NCBI GenBank assembly: GCA_022842065.1
Contig: JALHQH010000070.1
Location: 1 to 50,043, forward strand
DNA length: 50,043 bases
Direction of reading: 5' to 3'
Origin: Caldilineaceae bacterium
GTDB taxonomy: Bacteria; Chloroflexota; Anaerolineae; Caldilineales; Caldilineaceae
Below the pieces are notes generated by a model that saw only the letters and a list, made by a program, of their open reading frames with translations, was not told where the DNA came from and searched no databases. The position numbers were made by a program, and so were the translations under genes. Below, in pieces: positions 17,821 to 26,585 of this stretch (position 1 is the stretch's first letter; every line of letters starts with the position of its first letter).

Positions 17821-18858
17821 ATGAAGACTGTTCTAGTGACCGGGAGCGCAGGTCTAATTGGCTCAGAAGCCGTACTTTTTTTTGATCAGTTAGGCTGGCA
17901 GATCGTTGGCATCGATAACAATATGCGGGCCGACTTTTTTGGCAAGGACGGTGACACGACCCACAATTTACAGCGTATCCAAGGGTTAGCCAAACACTAT
18001 ACGCACTATGCAGTCGACATTCGCGATCGGCAAGGTATTGGGCAAATCATCAAAACCGAGGCCCCCCACTTAATTATCCATTGTGCCGCCCAACCATCAC
18101 ACGATTTGGCCAAGAGTCGCCCCTTTGATGATTTTGATATTAATGCGGTTGGTACACTTAACCTACTAGAGGCGGTTCGCCAACATTGCAGCGAATCCCC
18201 TTTTATTTTGATGAGTACGAACAAGGTCTATGGGGACGCGCCCAATGAACGGGCATTAGTTGAGCAATCAACGCGCTGGGACTATGCGAATCCGGCTGAT
18301 TTCAATGGCATTGACGAAAGCTGTCGCATTGATGCCACGCTCCATAGCCTCTTTGGCGCGTCAAAGGCCGCAGCAGACTTGCTTGTCCAAGAATATGGGC
18401 GCTACTTCAACATGCCCACCGTCTGTTTACGTGGCGGTTGTTTAACTGGTTCCAATCATGCAGCCGCCGAGCTACACGGTTTTCTGGCCTATCTCGCACG
18501 CGCAGTCCGCGAAGCACGGCCTTACCGAATTTATGGCTACAAAGGCAAACAGGTCCGCGACAACATCCATGCCTATGATGTTTGTACCTTTTTCTTTGAA
18601 TTTTACAAAAACCCGCGCGCCGGCGCGGTTTACAATATCGGTGGTGGGCGCAACAACAGCGTCTCAATTATTGAAGCGATTAGCGCACTCGAGGAATTGT
18701 TGGGCAAAACGTTACAGACCACCTTCATCGATGAAAACAGAATCGGCGATCATATTTGTTATATCAGCGATCTCACCCGGATCCAACATGACTACCCGAC
18801 CTGGCGTATCACCCGGTCACTAGCGAATATTATCCATGAACTTGCAGGTGTGGCATGA
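17821..18858 (+). CDS. CDP-paratose 2-epimerase-like NAD-dependent epimerase
   Basis: 345 aa extended SDR. Nucleotide-binding GSAGLIGSEAV near the N-terminus, then VGIDNNMRADFFG, MSTNKVYGDAPN, SLFGASKAAADLLVQEYGRY and LRGGCLTGSNHAAAELHGFL. This set resembles CDP-tyvelose/paratose 2-epimerases more than UDP-glucose epimerases. Catalytic Tyr is not in the usual YxxxK: the segment reads FGASK, as in the tyvelose-epimerase group. AAAGG lies 6 nt before this ATG; a second ATG sits 3 nt earlier. It overlaps the next gene by 4 bp. No CDP-sugar dehydratase is visible, so the true substrate may differ. Confidence 0.75.
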   Translation: MKTVLVTGSAGLIGSEAVLFFDQLGWQIVGIDNNMRADFFGKDGDTTHNLQRIQGLAKHYTHYAVDIRDRQGIGQIIKTEAPHLIIHCAAQPSHDLAKSRPFDDFDINAVGTLNLLEAVRQHCSESPFILMSTNKVYGDAPNERALVEQSTRWDYANPADFNGIDESCRIDATLHSLFGASKAAADLLVQEYGRYFNMPTVCLRGGCLTGSNHAAAELHGFLAYLARAVREARPYRIYGYKGKQVRDNIHAYDVCTFFFEFYKNPRAGAVYNIGGGRNNSVSIIEAISALEELLGKTLQTTFIDENRIGDHICYISDLTRIQHDYPTWRITRSLANIIHELAGVA

Positions 18859-20078
18859 AGATTGCGGTCGTTTACCAAGGGAATTACCCACCAGCAAAAG
18901 GAGCTAGCGGGGCAGATCGACGGGTTGGCAATATTACCCGTGGCCTGGCTTCTGCCGGCGTTGATGTCTGTATGTTAACGCCAAGACGCGGTCGCACCGA
19001 AGATCGCGTAGAAGCAGATGGCTTTCCAGTCTATTACTTTGGCACCAACACCAGTCAATCCGCCCTACGCAATCGCCTTGCATTTTGGCTACAGGTCTGC
19101 CGTTTTGCCCAGGCCGAAAAGATCGACTGGCTTTTACTCTACAGTACCTTGGCCGACAGCATCCTACCGGCCCTTTATTTAAGAGCGCGTGGCATTCATA
19201 TCGCGGCAGAATTCTGCGATCTGCGCTCCGCTGGGTTTACCCCGAGCAATGGCAAGGAGACCTTAATCCGGTTCGCACTGCGGCTCGACGAATATTTTGT
19301 GCCGAAAATGACGGATCTAAATATTGTCATTAGTAATTATCTAAAGCAGTTAGTTCTCCAGAAAGCACCTGCAACCCCGGTGCTACAATTACCGATCTTG
19401 GTTGATACCGATAAATTTGTCCCTGATCCAGTGGGGGCCACCACTTTTCGCAACAAATGGCAATTAGGCGACCGTCCCCTCATTGTCTATATTGGTGGGC
19501 TTTGGGCCCCCGAAGGCGTGCGCTATCTGGTTGAAGCCTTTGCCCACTTAGCCCAGGAACATGGAGATGCGCGCCTTGTTATCGCTGGCCGGTTAGAAAA
19601 AGGGCCCCACCATGACGATATCGAGTCGCTTAGTCATCAACTAGGGCTCAATGAGCGGCTCATCACGACCGGTTGGATTGGGACAGAGGAAGTCATTCAA
19701 CTCTTGTCCGCGGCAACGATCTTGGTCTTACCCCAGAGTAACGATCTGTTTGCGCGTGCCGCCCTGCCCACAAAATTATCAGAATATAGCGCCATGGGCA
19801 AAGCCATCGTTGCCACACGCGTCGGCGATGTACCACTCTATTTTACCGACATGGAAAATGCCATGCTGTGTGAACCGAATAGTGCAGAAAGCATTGCCCA
19901 TGCATTGCGCTTGTTACTTAGCCAACCAGCACTACGGGAGCAGTTGGGCGCAGCGGCAAAAAAACGGGCCTTTGCCTCGTTTGATTATCGCACGGCCGGC
20001 AAGACGATTTTCCAAATGATGCAGCAGGCCATGCCGCCACTTGCACCAAACAAACGCTATCATGACAGCACAGCCTGA
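18855..20078 (+). CDS. GT4-family glycosyltransferase
   Basis: 407 aa, GT-B. The N-terminus KIAVVYQGNYPPAKGASGADRRV has the flexible glycine-rich acceptor loop. The C-terminal domain shows IVYIGGLWAPEGVRYLVEAF and LVLPQSNDLFARAALPTKLSEYSAMGKAIVAT, where a Lys-Leu-x-Glu-Tyr motif stands in for the classic E-x7-E. The start overlaps the epimerase stop (ATGA). Sugar specificity is unknown. Confidence 0.82.
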   Translation: MKIAVVYQGNYPPAKGASGADRRVGNITRGLASAGVDVCMLTPRRGRTEDRVEADGFPVYYFGTNTSQSALRNRLAFWLQVCRFAQAEKIDWLLLYSTLADSILPALYLRARGIHIAAEFCDLRSAGFTPSNGKETLIRFALRLDEYFVPKMTDLNIVISNYLKQLVLQKAPATPVLQLPILVDTDKFVPDPVGATTFRNKWQLGDRPLIVYIGGLWAPEGVRYLVEAFAHLAQEHGDARLVIAGRLEKGPHHDDIESLSHQLGLNERLITTGWIGTEEVIQLLSAATILVLPQSNDLFARAALPTKLSEYSAMGKAIVATRVGDVPLYFTDMENAMLCEPNSAESIAHALRLLLSQPALREQLGAAAKKRAFASFDYRTAGKTIFQMMQQAMPPLAPNKRYHDSTA

Positions 20079-20101
20079 GGGTAGGCGGAGACTTTAACGC
20101 A

Positions 20102-21328
20102 ATGAAGATCCTACATGTTATCCCGTCGGTCAGCCCACAACGTGGTGGCCCAAGTGCCGCGGTGCGTGCCATGGCCCAGACCATGGCCGTGCGCGGAGCA
20201 GATGTACACATCGCCACCACAGATGATGATAACCAAGGTCATCTAGCAGTGCCGCTTAATCGACCAGTCGTCGAGCAAGGCGTTACTTTTCACTATTTTC
20301 AGCGGCAAACAAATTTTTACGCGTTTTCTTGGCCGCTGACCAAGTGGCTGTGGGAAAACATTGCGGCGTTTGACTTGCTGCATATTCACTCATTATTTTC
20401 ATATAGCACCCTGCCGGCGACCAGAATGGCAAGGCTGCGACGCGTTCCTTATATCATCCGCCCACTGGGGCAGCTCAATCGGTGGGGTCTAGTCCACCGG
20501 CGCGCTCGTTTGAAAAAATTATCACTGCAGTTGGTCGAGTATCCTGCACTAAGGCACGCACAGGTCATTCATTATGCAAGTGAACAAGAGCAGTTGGAGG
20601 CACAGCAACTTGGGATACATAACCGCGCACAGGTTGTACCACTGAGTACGGATGTAGAAGCCCTGGCGCATCTACCATCGACTGCACCATTGTTAACGCA
20701 GTACCCGCAATTGCGCGATAAGGTTCGAATCCTTTTCTTGGCCAGATTAGATGAGATCAAAGGCATTGACTTACTCTTACAAGCATTTGCGCTGGTCCAC
20801 CATAAATACCCCAATCTAGCCTTACTCATCGCCGGTAGCGGCGACGAAGCATATGAAGCTGCGCTACGGCTTCAGGCAGCAGCCTTAGGGATTGCGGCAC
20901 ACGTCACTTGGTTGGGTTTTGCCGATAGTCAAACAAAAAAGCTGGCATTAGCGGCAGCAGACATCTTTGTTTTGCCCTCTTACTTTGAAAGTTTTGGCAT
21001 TGCAGTGGTGGAGGCAATGGCCGCAGGCATCCCAGTCATTGTATCCGATCAAGTTGGGTTATATCGTGAAGTAGAAAAGTTCGCGGCTGGGTTAGTTACT
21101 AGTTGCCATGCGGAGACGTTAGCCGACCAGATGACAGTGTTCGTCACCGATGCTGAGTTGCGGGCACAGATGGGACGCAATGGCCAGCAGTTGGCACAGG
21201 AACGCTTTTCGTTAGAGGCGATGGGGAATGGGCTCATGCAGCTCTATCAACAGGTGCTCTACGAATCGACGAAAGCCGGTGATCCTAATCCACTTTCAAT
21301 CCAGCGACCGATTGCGAGTAAGAAATGA
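20102..21328 (+). CDS. GT4-family glycosyltransferase
   Basis: 408 aa. The N-terminus has LHVIPSVSPQRGGPSAAVRAMA, the acceptor-side loop seen in GT4 enzymes. LLHIHSLFSYSTLPA and YIIRPLGQLNRWGL are typical of the WcaI/PimB-like branch. The C-terminal domain has LFLARLDEIKGIDLLLQAF, and YFESFGIAVVEAMAAGIPVI supplies the E-x7-E pair. Its last 4 bp overlap the next FkbM gene. The gene order GT4-GT4-FkbM suggests sequential extension and methylation. Confidence 0.85.
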   Translation: MKILHVIPSVSPQRGGPSAAVRAMAQTMAVRGADVHIATTDDDNQGHLAVPLNRPVVEQGVTFHYFQRQTNFYAFSWPLTKWLWENIAAFDLLHIHSLFSYSTLPATRMARLRRVPYIIRPLGQLNRWGLVHRRARLKKLSLQLVEYPALRHAQVIHYASEQEQLEAQQLGIHNRAQVVPLSTDVEALAHLPSTAPLLTQYPQLRDKVRILFLARLDEIKGIDLLLQAFALVHHKYPNLALLIAGSGDEAYEAALRLQAAALGIAAHVTWLGFADSQTKKLALAAADIFVLPSYFESFGIAVVEAMAAGIPVIVSDQVGLYREVEKFAAGLVTSCHAETLADQMTVFVTDAELRAQMGRNGQQLAQERFSLEAMGNGLMQLYQQVLYESTKAGDPNPLSIQRPIASKK

Positions 21329-22101
21329 GCTTACCAAGAACCATCCTTGAACGTGTCAGCAGAAACGTTGTGCTAAAGCGCTTGCTGCCGAAAGATTTGG
21401 GTCGAAAACCACTGATGGTCTCGCCAGGGGCGGCCTTGGCCTATTGGAAACCTGGATTCGACGGTTTTGATCCCATGCTCATGAATATTGTCAGAAAATT
21501 TGTCGAGCCAGGGGCGGTGGTCTGGGATCTTGGGGCCAACATGGGTCTTTTTGCCTTTGCGGCGGCTTATAAGGTGGGCCAGTCGGGTCGGGTGTTAGCC
21601 GTTGAAGCCGATGCGTGGTGTGTGAGTCTCTTGCGCCAATCCAGTCGGCTGCCGCAAAATCAAAACCTAAAGGTTGAGGTCTTACCGGTTGCAGTCTCTG
21701 ATCGGGCCGGCATTGCCCACTTTAATATTGCCAACCGCGGCCGTGCCACTAATTTCCTGGCCAGCGTCAATGGCTCTTCGGTAACAGGCGGCGTACGTGA
21801 AACAATCCTAGTACCGGCCGTCTCCCTTGATTGGTTATTAGCGGAACATGCAGCACCCAATTTTGTAAAGATTGATGTTGAAGGCGCAGAGTTGCTAGCC
21901 CTACAAGGTGCCCCAAAATTGCTAAGCACCACACGTCCGCAATTGATGTGTGAGGTACAATCCACCAATGCACCACTTATTGCCGCGCTACTGCAGAAGT
22001 ATGACTATACCATGTATGATGCCGCCGATCTAAGTGATCAGCGTCCGCTAACGGTAGCAACGGAAAATATTATTGCCCTACCACGCGAAACAGCAGACTA
22101 A
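21325..22101 (+). CDS. FkbM family methyltransferase (4 of 4)
   Basis: 258 aa. SAM motif VWDLGANMGLFAFAAAYKVG, then VLAVEADAWCVSLL and FVKIDVEGAELLALQGA, the closest of the four to the FkbM consensus. The start overlaps the preceding glycosyltransferase by 4 bp and the next GT2 gene follows after 8 bp. Confidence 0.88.
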   Translation: MSLPRTILERVSRNVVLKRLLPKDLGRKPLMVSPGAALAYWKPGFDGFDPMLMNIVRKFVEPGAVVWDLGANMGLFAFAAAYKVGQSGRVLAVEADAWCVSLLRQSSRLPQNQNLKVEVLPVAVSDRAGIAHFNIANRGRATNFLASVNGSSVTGGVRETILVPAVSLDWLLAEHAAPNFVKIDVEGAELLALQGAPKLLSTTRPQLMCEVQSTNAPLIAALLQKYDYTMYDAADLSDQRPLTVATENIIALPRETAD

Positions 22102-22109
22102 CAGCAAAC

Positions 22110-22973
22110 ATGCAGAAAAGTATGTTACACATCAGTGTAGTCGTTTTGACTTATAACGAAGAACAAAATATTGCGCACTGCTTGGAAAGTGTCAAAGAGT
22201 GGGCCGGCGAAATCTTTCTAGTTGACTCCGGCAGCACTGATCGCACCGTCGAAATTGCGCAACGATATACAGATCAGATTTATACACACGAATTTATAAA
22301 CTATGCGGCACAGCGTAATTGGGCACAAACAAATCTGCCCCTCACCTACGAATGGGTATTCCATCTTGATGCTGGTGAACAAGTGACACCAGAACTAGTG
22401 CAAGCAATGCGTAGCGCCTTTGCAGGTAACATCGACGGCATCAATGGCTTTCTACTCAATCGGCGTGCAATCTTTATGGGGCGCTGGATCAAACATGGTG
22501 GCATCTATCCCACCTATCATCAACGCCTCTACCGTCGTCACTACGGTTACTGTGAAGAACGTGAATACGATCAACATTTCAAGGTTGAGGGGCAGGTGGT
22601 CAAATTACAGGGCGACATTGTCGATGAGATCGCAACCGATCTCAACAGTTGGACACTGAGCCATGCTCGGTGGGCGACAGCAGAAGCCAACGAACAGTTA
22701 CGACAGGTGGAAAGCCAAGACCGACACGCAAAGCAAGTGACACCGCGGCTCTTTGGGAGTGCGATTGAGCGACGGCGTTGGCTACGCCAGGAACTCTATG
22801 GACGGATCCCGCTTTTTGTGCGGCCCTTTGGCTATTTTTTTGTTCGCTATTTTCTACTGTTGGGCTTTCTCGACGGTATTGAAGGGTTTATCTTTCATTT
22901 TCTCCAGGGCTTTTGGTTCCGTTTTTATATCGATGCCAAGATCTGGGAAGCAAAGCGTCAACAATCAATCTAA
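22110..22973 (+). CDS. GT2-family glycosyltransferase (WaaE/KdtX-like)
   Basis: 287 aa, GT-A fold. The N-terminal VVVLTYNEEQNIAHCLESV, VDSGSTDRTVEIAQRY (nucleotide-binding DxD region) and HLDAGEQVTPELV are characteristic of the WaaE/KdtX beta-glycosyltransferase branch, as is the GRWIKHGGIYPTYHQRLYRR segment. A C-terminal hydrophobic stretch (FVRYFLLLGFLDGIEGFIFHFL) probably docks the enzyme to the membrane. A second in-frame ATG lies 12 nt inside. It is 8 bp after the FkbM gene. Confidence 0.85.
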   Translation: MQKSMLHISVVVLTYNEEQNIAHCLESVKEWAGEIFLVDSGSTDRTVEIAQRYTDQIYTHEFINYAAQRNWAQTNLPLTYEWVFHLDAGEQVTPELVQAMRSAFAGNIDGINGFLLNRRAIFMGRWIKHGGIYPTYHQRLYRRHYGYCEEREYDQHFKVEGQVVKLQGDIVDEIATDLNSWTLSHARWATAEANEQLRQVESQDRHAKQVTPRLFGSAIERRRWLRQELYGRIPLFVRPFGYFFVRYFLLLGFLDGIEGFIFHFLQGFWFRFYIDAKIWEAKRQQSI

Positions 22974-22976
22974 TTT

Positions 22977-23627
22977 ATGCAACAAAGCGCTGACTTCTCT
23001 GCCCAATTCCGCCGTAATCGTATCGCCTTAGTACGCGAAGCACCTTGGCGTATTACCAATGAAGTACGCCGCCTGCTGGCTTTACCCTACATTCGACTGC
23101 TGCTACGCATGAATCGGGTTGTCTGTGGGCACGGCTGTCGTTGGCTAGGCGCGCCAATGGTCCAGGTGCTGCGCGGCAGCCGCATCACCATCGGCGCACG
23201 GGTTACCCTGCGCTCATGGCCGAATAGCAACCCGCTGTCACCCAACCACGCCGTTGTGCTCGCGACGCGCAAGCCAGGTGCCCTCATCCAGATCGGCGAT
23301 GACTGCGGCTTTACCGGCACCACCCTCGTCGCCGCCGAACGGATCCAGATCGGCAACCGCGTGCAGGTCGGTGCCAACAGCACGATTGTCGACACCGACT
23401 TTCACCCCCTCACCGCCGCCGAGCGGGCGCGTGATTTTCTGGCCGGTGACCATGCACCGATCATCATTGAAGATGATGTCTTTATCGGCATGCAGTGTTT
23501 GATTTTGAAAGGGGTGACGATTGGGCAGGGCAGTGTCGTGGGTGCCGGCAGCGTGGTCACCCGCAATGTGCCGCCGGGGGTTGTAGTGGCCGGCAACCCG
23601 GCACGGGTGGTCAAACAGTTAGAATAG
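22977..23627 (+). CDS. hexapeptide-repeat acyltransferase
   Basis: 216 aa, left-handed beta-helix family (WcaF/Maa-like). The first about 60 residues are basic. Hexad repeats then run from about residue 65: IQIGDDCGFTGTTLVAAERIQIGNRVQVGANSTIVDTD (broken here by residue), followed by HAPIIIEDDVFIGMQC and GVTIGQGSVVGAGSVVTRNV-PPGVVVAGNPARVV. It probably O-acetylates a sugar of the repeat unit using acetyl-CoA. Base composition changes inside this gene: the first about 100 nt resemble the AT-rich upstream genes, the rest is GC-rich like the downstream ones. Confidence 0.85.
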   Translation: MQQSADFSAQFRRNRIALVREAPWRITNEVRRLLALPYIRLLLRMNRVVCGHGCRWLGAPMVQVLRGSRITIGARVTLRSWPNSNPLSPNHAVVLATRKPGALIQIGDDCGFTGTTLVAAERIQIGNRVQVGANSTIVDTDFHPLTAAERARDFLAGDHAPIIIEDDVFIGMQCLILKGVTIGQGSVVGAGSVVTRNVPPGVVVAGNPARVVKQLE

Positions 23628-23719
23628 GTATACCAAGCTCACACAATTAGCACTTTTCATTTGACAAATGCTGTCGCCCCCGTCAGCCATGTAGCAATAG
23701 AACGATAAAGCAATCATTC

Positions 23720-25024
23720 ATGGCGAAAGTCCTACTCCTAACCCTAGTCTTTGCACCGGACGGCGTCTCAACGGCGGTCCTGATGACCGAGTTGGCCCAA
23801 GCATTACAAAAACAGGGGCACAGCGTTACCGTACTCACGACGACGCCCCACTACAATGTGGAGCCGGAAGCCCGGGCACGTCAGCCATTGCGCCCCTTTT
23901 GGGGCCAGTGGCTACAACGCAGCGAGCTGGACGGGATGTCCGTCTACCACGCCTCGATCCCAGTCAAAGGCGACCGCGTCGGGGCGCGGCTGCTCGACTA
24001 TCTGCGCTTTCACCTGATCAGCACGCTGGCCGGTCTCTTTGCTGTGGGTAAATTCGATGTGATGCTCGTGCCCTCCCCCCCGCTGACGATTGGACTAAGC
24101 GCCTGGATCCTGCGCCGCTTGCGCGGGGTGCCCTTTATCTACAATGTCCAAGAGATCTATCCCGATGTAGCGGTCAGCCTGGGCGTGCTCAAAAATCGGC
24201 AGGCGATCCGCGTGCTAGAAGGGCTGGAGCGCTTTATCTATGGGCAAGCCCGCCACATTACGGTCATCTCCGAATGGTTTCGCCGCCGCCTGCTGGAAAA
24301 AGGGGTGCCGGCCACCAAGATGAGCGTGATCCCCAACTTTGTGGACACCGATTTTATGCAGGCGGGTGCCAAGGCGAATGACTTTGCCCTGGCCCACAAC
24401 CTGACCGACAAATTCGTGGTCCTCTATGCCGGCAACATCGGCCTCACCCAAGGTTTTGAAACGATTCTAGGCGCGGCGCGCCAGCTCCAAACGTTGCCCA
24501 CCCTGTACTTTGTCGTTGTCGGCGATGGCACGCGGCGCAAATGGCTGGCAGAGCAAGTGGCACGCGAAGGACTGCCGAATGTGTTACTCTTGCCCTATCA
24601 ACCCCGTTCGCGCGTGCCACAGATCTATGCCACCAGCGATCTTTGTTTGGTGCCGCTCAAACAGGGGACCGCGACGGAGACTTTTCCCTCCAAAATTTAC
24701 ACCATTATGGCCGCCGGTCGCCCGGTCGTCGCTTCGGCCGATCCCAATTCTGAATTGGCTTGGGTGGTGGCACATGCCGGCTGTGGTTGGGCCGTCCCCC
24801 CCGACAATGTTGCGGCGCTGGCCGAGGCAATTGCCACGGCTTATCACGAACGCAGCACCCTGGCGGCGCGTGGCCAGGCGGGGCGCGCCTTTGTTGTCGC
24901 CCACCATTCACGCCAAGCCGTCACTGCCCACTACGACACATTGATTCGCCGCCTGACCGGGGAAAACCAACCGATGGTGGTACAGTCAGGGCAACAGCAC
25001 GAAAGTGAGCAGGTACGGCTGTGA
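23720..25024 (+). CDS. WbuB-like GT4 glycosyltransferase
   Basis: 434 aa. Typical WbuB/WcaI layout: LTLVFAPDGVSTAVLMTEL, then FIYNVQEIYPDVAVSLG, VIPNFVDTDFM, LYAGNIGLTQGFETILGAAR, and FPSKIYTIMAAGRPVVASAD in the donor domain. Enzymes of this group often transfer N-acetyl-fucosamine-type sugars to lipid-linked intermediates, but the donor here is not known. The gene is GC-rich and follows a 92-bp gap, and its stop overlaps the next GTG start by 4 bp. Confidence 0.83.
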   Translation: MAKVLLLTLVFAPDGVSTAVLMTELAQALQKQGHSVTVLTTTPHYNVEPEARARQPLRPFWGQWLQRSELDGMSVYHASIPVKGDRVGARLLDYLRFHLISTLAGLFAVGKFDVMLVPSPPLTIGLSAWILRRLRGVPFIYNVQEIYPDVAVSLGVLKNRQAIRVLEGLERFIYGQARHITVISEWFRRRLLEKGVPATKMSVIPNFVDTDFMQAGAKANDFALAHNLTDKFVVLYAGNIGLTQGFETILGAARQLQTLPTLYFVVVGDGTRRKWLAEQVAREGLPNVLLLPYQPRSRVPQIYATSDLCLVPLKQGTATETFPSKIYTIMAAGRPVVASADPNSELAWVVAHAGCGWAVPPDNVAALAEAIATAYHERSTLAARGQAGRAFVVAHHSRQAVTAHYDTLIRRLTGENQPMVVQSGQQHESEQVRL

Positions 25025-26049
25025 GTAATCACCAACTTGTTACCCCGCCAGCCACGGGCCGCCAAGAACGCGTGCTGGTTACAGGGGCGACGGGGGCGGT
25101 CGGGCCAACGGTCGTCACCGCCCTACAAACCGCCGGCTATCTTGTCCGTGCCCTCGTCCGCCAGCGCCCAGCACCCCCACTTTGGGACCCAGCGGTTGAA
25201 TACCAGATTGGCGACATTACCGATCAGGCGACCGTCATGCGGGCCGCGGCTGGCTGTCAACGCGGGTTGCATATGGCCGCACTGTTACACATCAACAACC
25301 CGGCCCCGGCCTTACGCGATCAATATCTGGCTGTCAATGTCGAGGGGACGGCCAATTTTCTGGCGGCTGCGCAGCAGGCCAGCTTCCGACGCGTGGTCTT
25401 CTTCAGTACGATCGCCGTCTATGGTCACGGCGGCGTGCAGCCATATACGGAGGCCTCGCTGCCTACCCCGGATACGCTCTATGGGCAAAGCAAATTAACG
25501 GCCGAACGGCTAGTTTTGGCAGCACGACGGGCGGATGGGGCACCGTTGGGGGTAGTCTTGCGGCTGGCGGCGGTCTATGGTCGCCGGGTTAAGGGCAATT
25601 ACGCCCGCCTGCTGGCCGGACTACGCAGTGGGCGCTTTCTCCCCCTGGGCCGCGGCGCCAACCGACGCACGCTGATCCACGAGCAAGATGTGGCCGGCGC
25701 GGCTTTAGTGGCGCTACAACACCCGGCGGCAGCCGGTGCGCTCTACAACGTCACCGATGGCAGTGCCCACAGCCTACACGACATCATCATCACGATCTGC
25801 CAAGCGCTGGGCCGGCGCCCCCCACGGTTGGTTTTGCCACTCTCCCCCGTACGGGCAGCCGTTGGTTTGCTGGAAGATGGCCTGCAGCGCTGTGGCGTGA
25901 AGTCGCCGATTGGGCGGGCGACGATTGACAAATATAGCGAAGAGATGGTGGTAGATGGCAGCCGGATCCAGCGTGAACTGGGCTTTACGCCCGCCTATGA
26001 ATTGGCCAGCGGCTGGCGCGCCGTCGTCACACAAAGCAGACATGGCTAA
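25021..26049 (+). CDS. NAD-dependent epimerase/dehydratase
   Basis: 342 aa extended SDR, started by a GTG that overlaps the preceding stop (GTGA). Nucleotide-binding VTGATGAVGPTV, then HMAALLHINN, FFSTIAVYG and the catalytic YGQSKLTAERL (YxxxK). It is GC-rich. Genes of this type next to WbuB-like glycosyltransferases often reduce or epimerise 4-keto sugars or act as a partner of CapD-type dehydratases. The product is not assignable from sequence alone. It is the last gene of the long operon; 536 bp of regulatory sequence follow. Confidence 0.8.
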   Translation: MSNHQLVTPPATGRQERVLVTGATGAVGPTVVTALQTAGYLVRALVRQRPAPPLWDPAVEYQIGDITDQATVMRAAAGCQRGLHMAALLHINNPAPALRDQYLAVNVEGTANFLAAAQQASFRRVVFFSTIAVYGHGGVQPYTEASLPTPDTLYGQSKLTAERLVLAARRADGAPLGVVLRLAAVYGRRVKGNYARLLAGLRSGRFLPLGRGANRRTLIHEQDVAGAALVALQHPAAAGALYNVTDGSAHSLHDIIITICQALGRRPPRLVLPLSPVRAAVGLLEDGLQRCGVKSPIGRATIDKYSEEMVVDGSRIQRELGFTPAYELASGWRAVVTQSRHG

Positions 26050-26221
26050 GAGGCTGAACCTGGCACCATTAGCTCACACAAAATCATAGTAGCCCGTAAT
26101 CCAGCAGTAAGCAACAATATCGCGCAGCGAGCTACGCCATTGATGACGGCAAGGCATGTATTATGTTACCAAGTGCGACAGCTGCCACAGATTATAATCG
26201 CTAAACAAATATACTCGGCTC

Positions 26222-26270
26222 TGTCATAATTTAACATTTTTACTCGTGTAGAAAATGTTAAATTATGACA
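26222..26270. repeat. structured repeat, copy 1 (19-bp perfect arms)
   Basis: Arms TGTCATAATTTAACATTTT (26222-26240) and its exact complement (26252-26270), 11-nt loop. The outside flanks GGCTCTGTCA and TGACAACCGCTGGCAT are shared with copy 2 at 46409-46470, although the arm sequences differ. It lies downstream of the operon end at 26049 and could act as its terminator. Confidence 0.7.
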
Positions 26271-26324
26271 ACCGCTGGCATAGCTTACTTTTCAAGGACT
26301 TATTTGGTCAATATTACACTAAAG

Positions 26325-26379
26325 TGTAAGCAAAAAAGCGGCAAATGTAAGTAAAAAAATCAAATATTTAGTGTAAAAT
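26325..26379 (+). promoter_or_regulatory. wecA-like gene promoter, double TGTAAG box
   Basis: TGTAAG at 26325 and 26346 (21 bp apart). The second lies 28 bp before TAAAAT (26374-26379); a further TATAAT lies at 26392-26397. The first box is the right arm of a 16-bp near-palindrome TTACACTAAAGTGTAA (26314-26329). There is no -35. It drives a leader of about 200 nt containing the long hairpin. Confidence 0.5.
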
Positions 26380-26455
26380 TAGGACTAACATTATAATAGT
26401 CTTAAAGTAGGGTAATTCTATATGTCGGGAAGATGCGTCCCAAAATTGGGGGCGT

Positions 26456-26505
26456 CTGCGGAAACAATCCCGGAATCTGTGAAGATTCCGGGATTGTTTC
26501 CGCAG
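26456..26505 (+). repeat. long perfect hairpin in the leader of the wecA-like gene
   Basis: 23-bp perfect arms 26456-26478 and 26483-26505 with a GTGA tetraloop. It lies about 75-130 nt upstream of the ATG and downstream of the promoter, so it would be transcribed. There is no T-run, so it is a candidate attenuator, RNA-stability element or inserted repeat. Confidence 0.65.
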
Positions 26506-26585
26506 TAGTGTAAAGCGGTAGCCACGATCCTTTTCAAATAGAATATGTTTTAGCAGTCATTCCTTGCAACAGATGGAGCACTTTT

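Noticed and set aside
23661..23690. TTGACA before the WbuB-like gene as a promoter
   Set aside because: No acceptable -10 lies 16-18 bp downstream, so an internal promoter is not supported.
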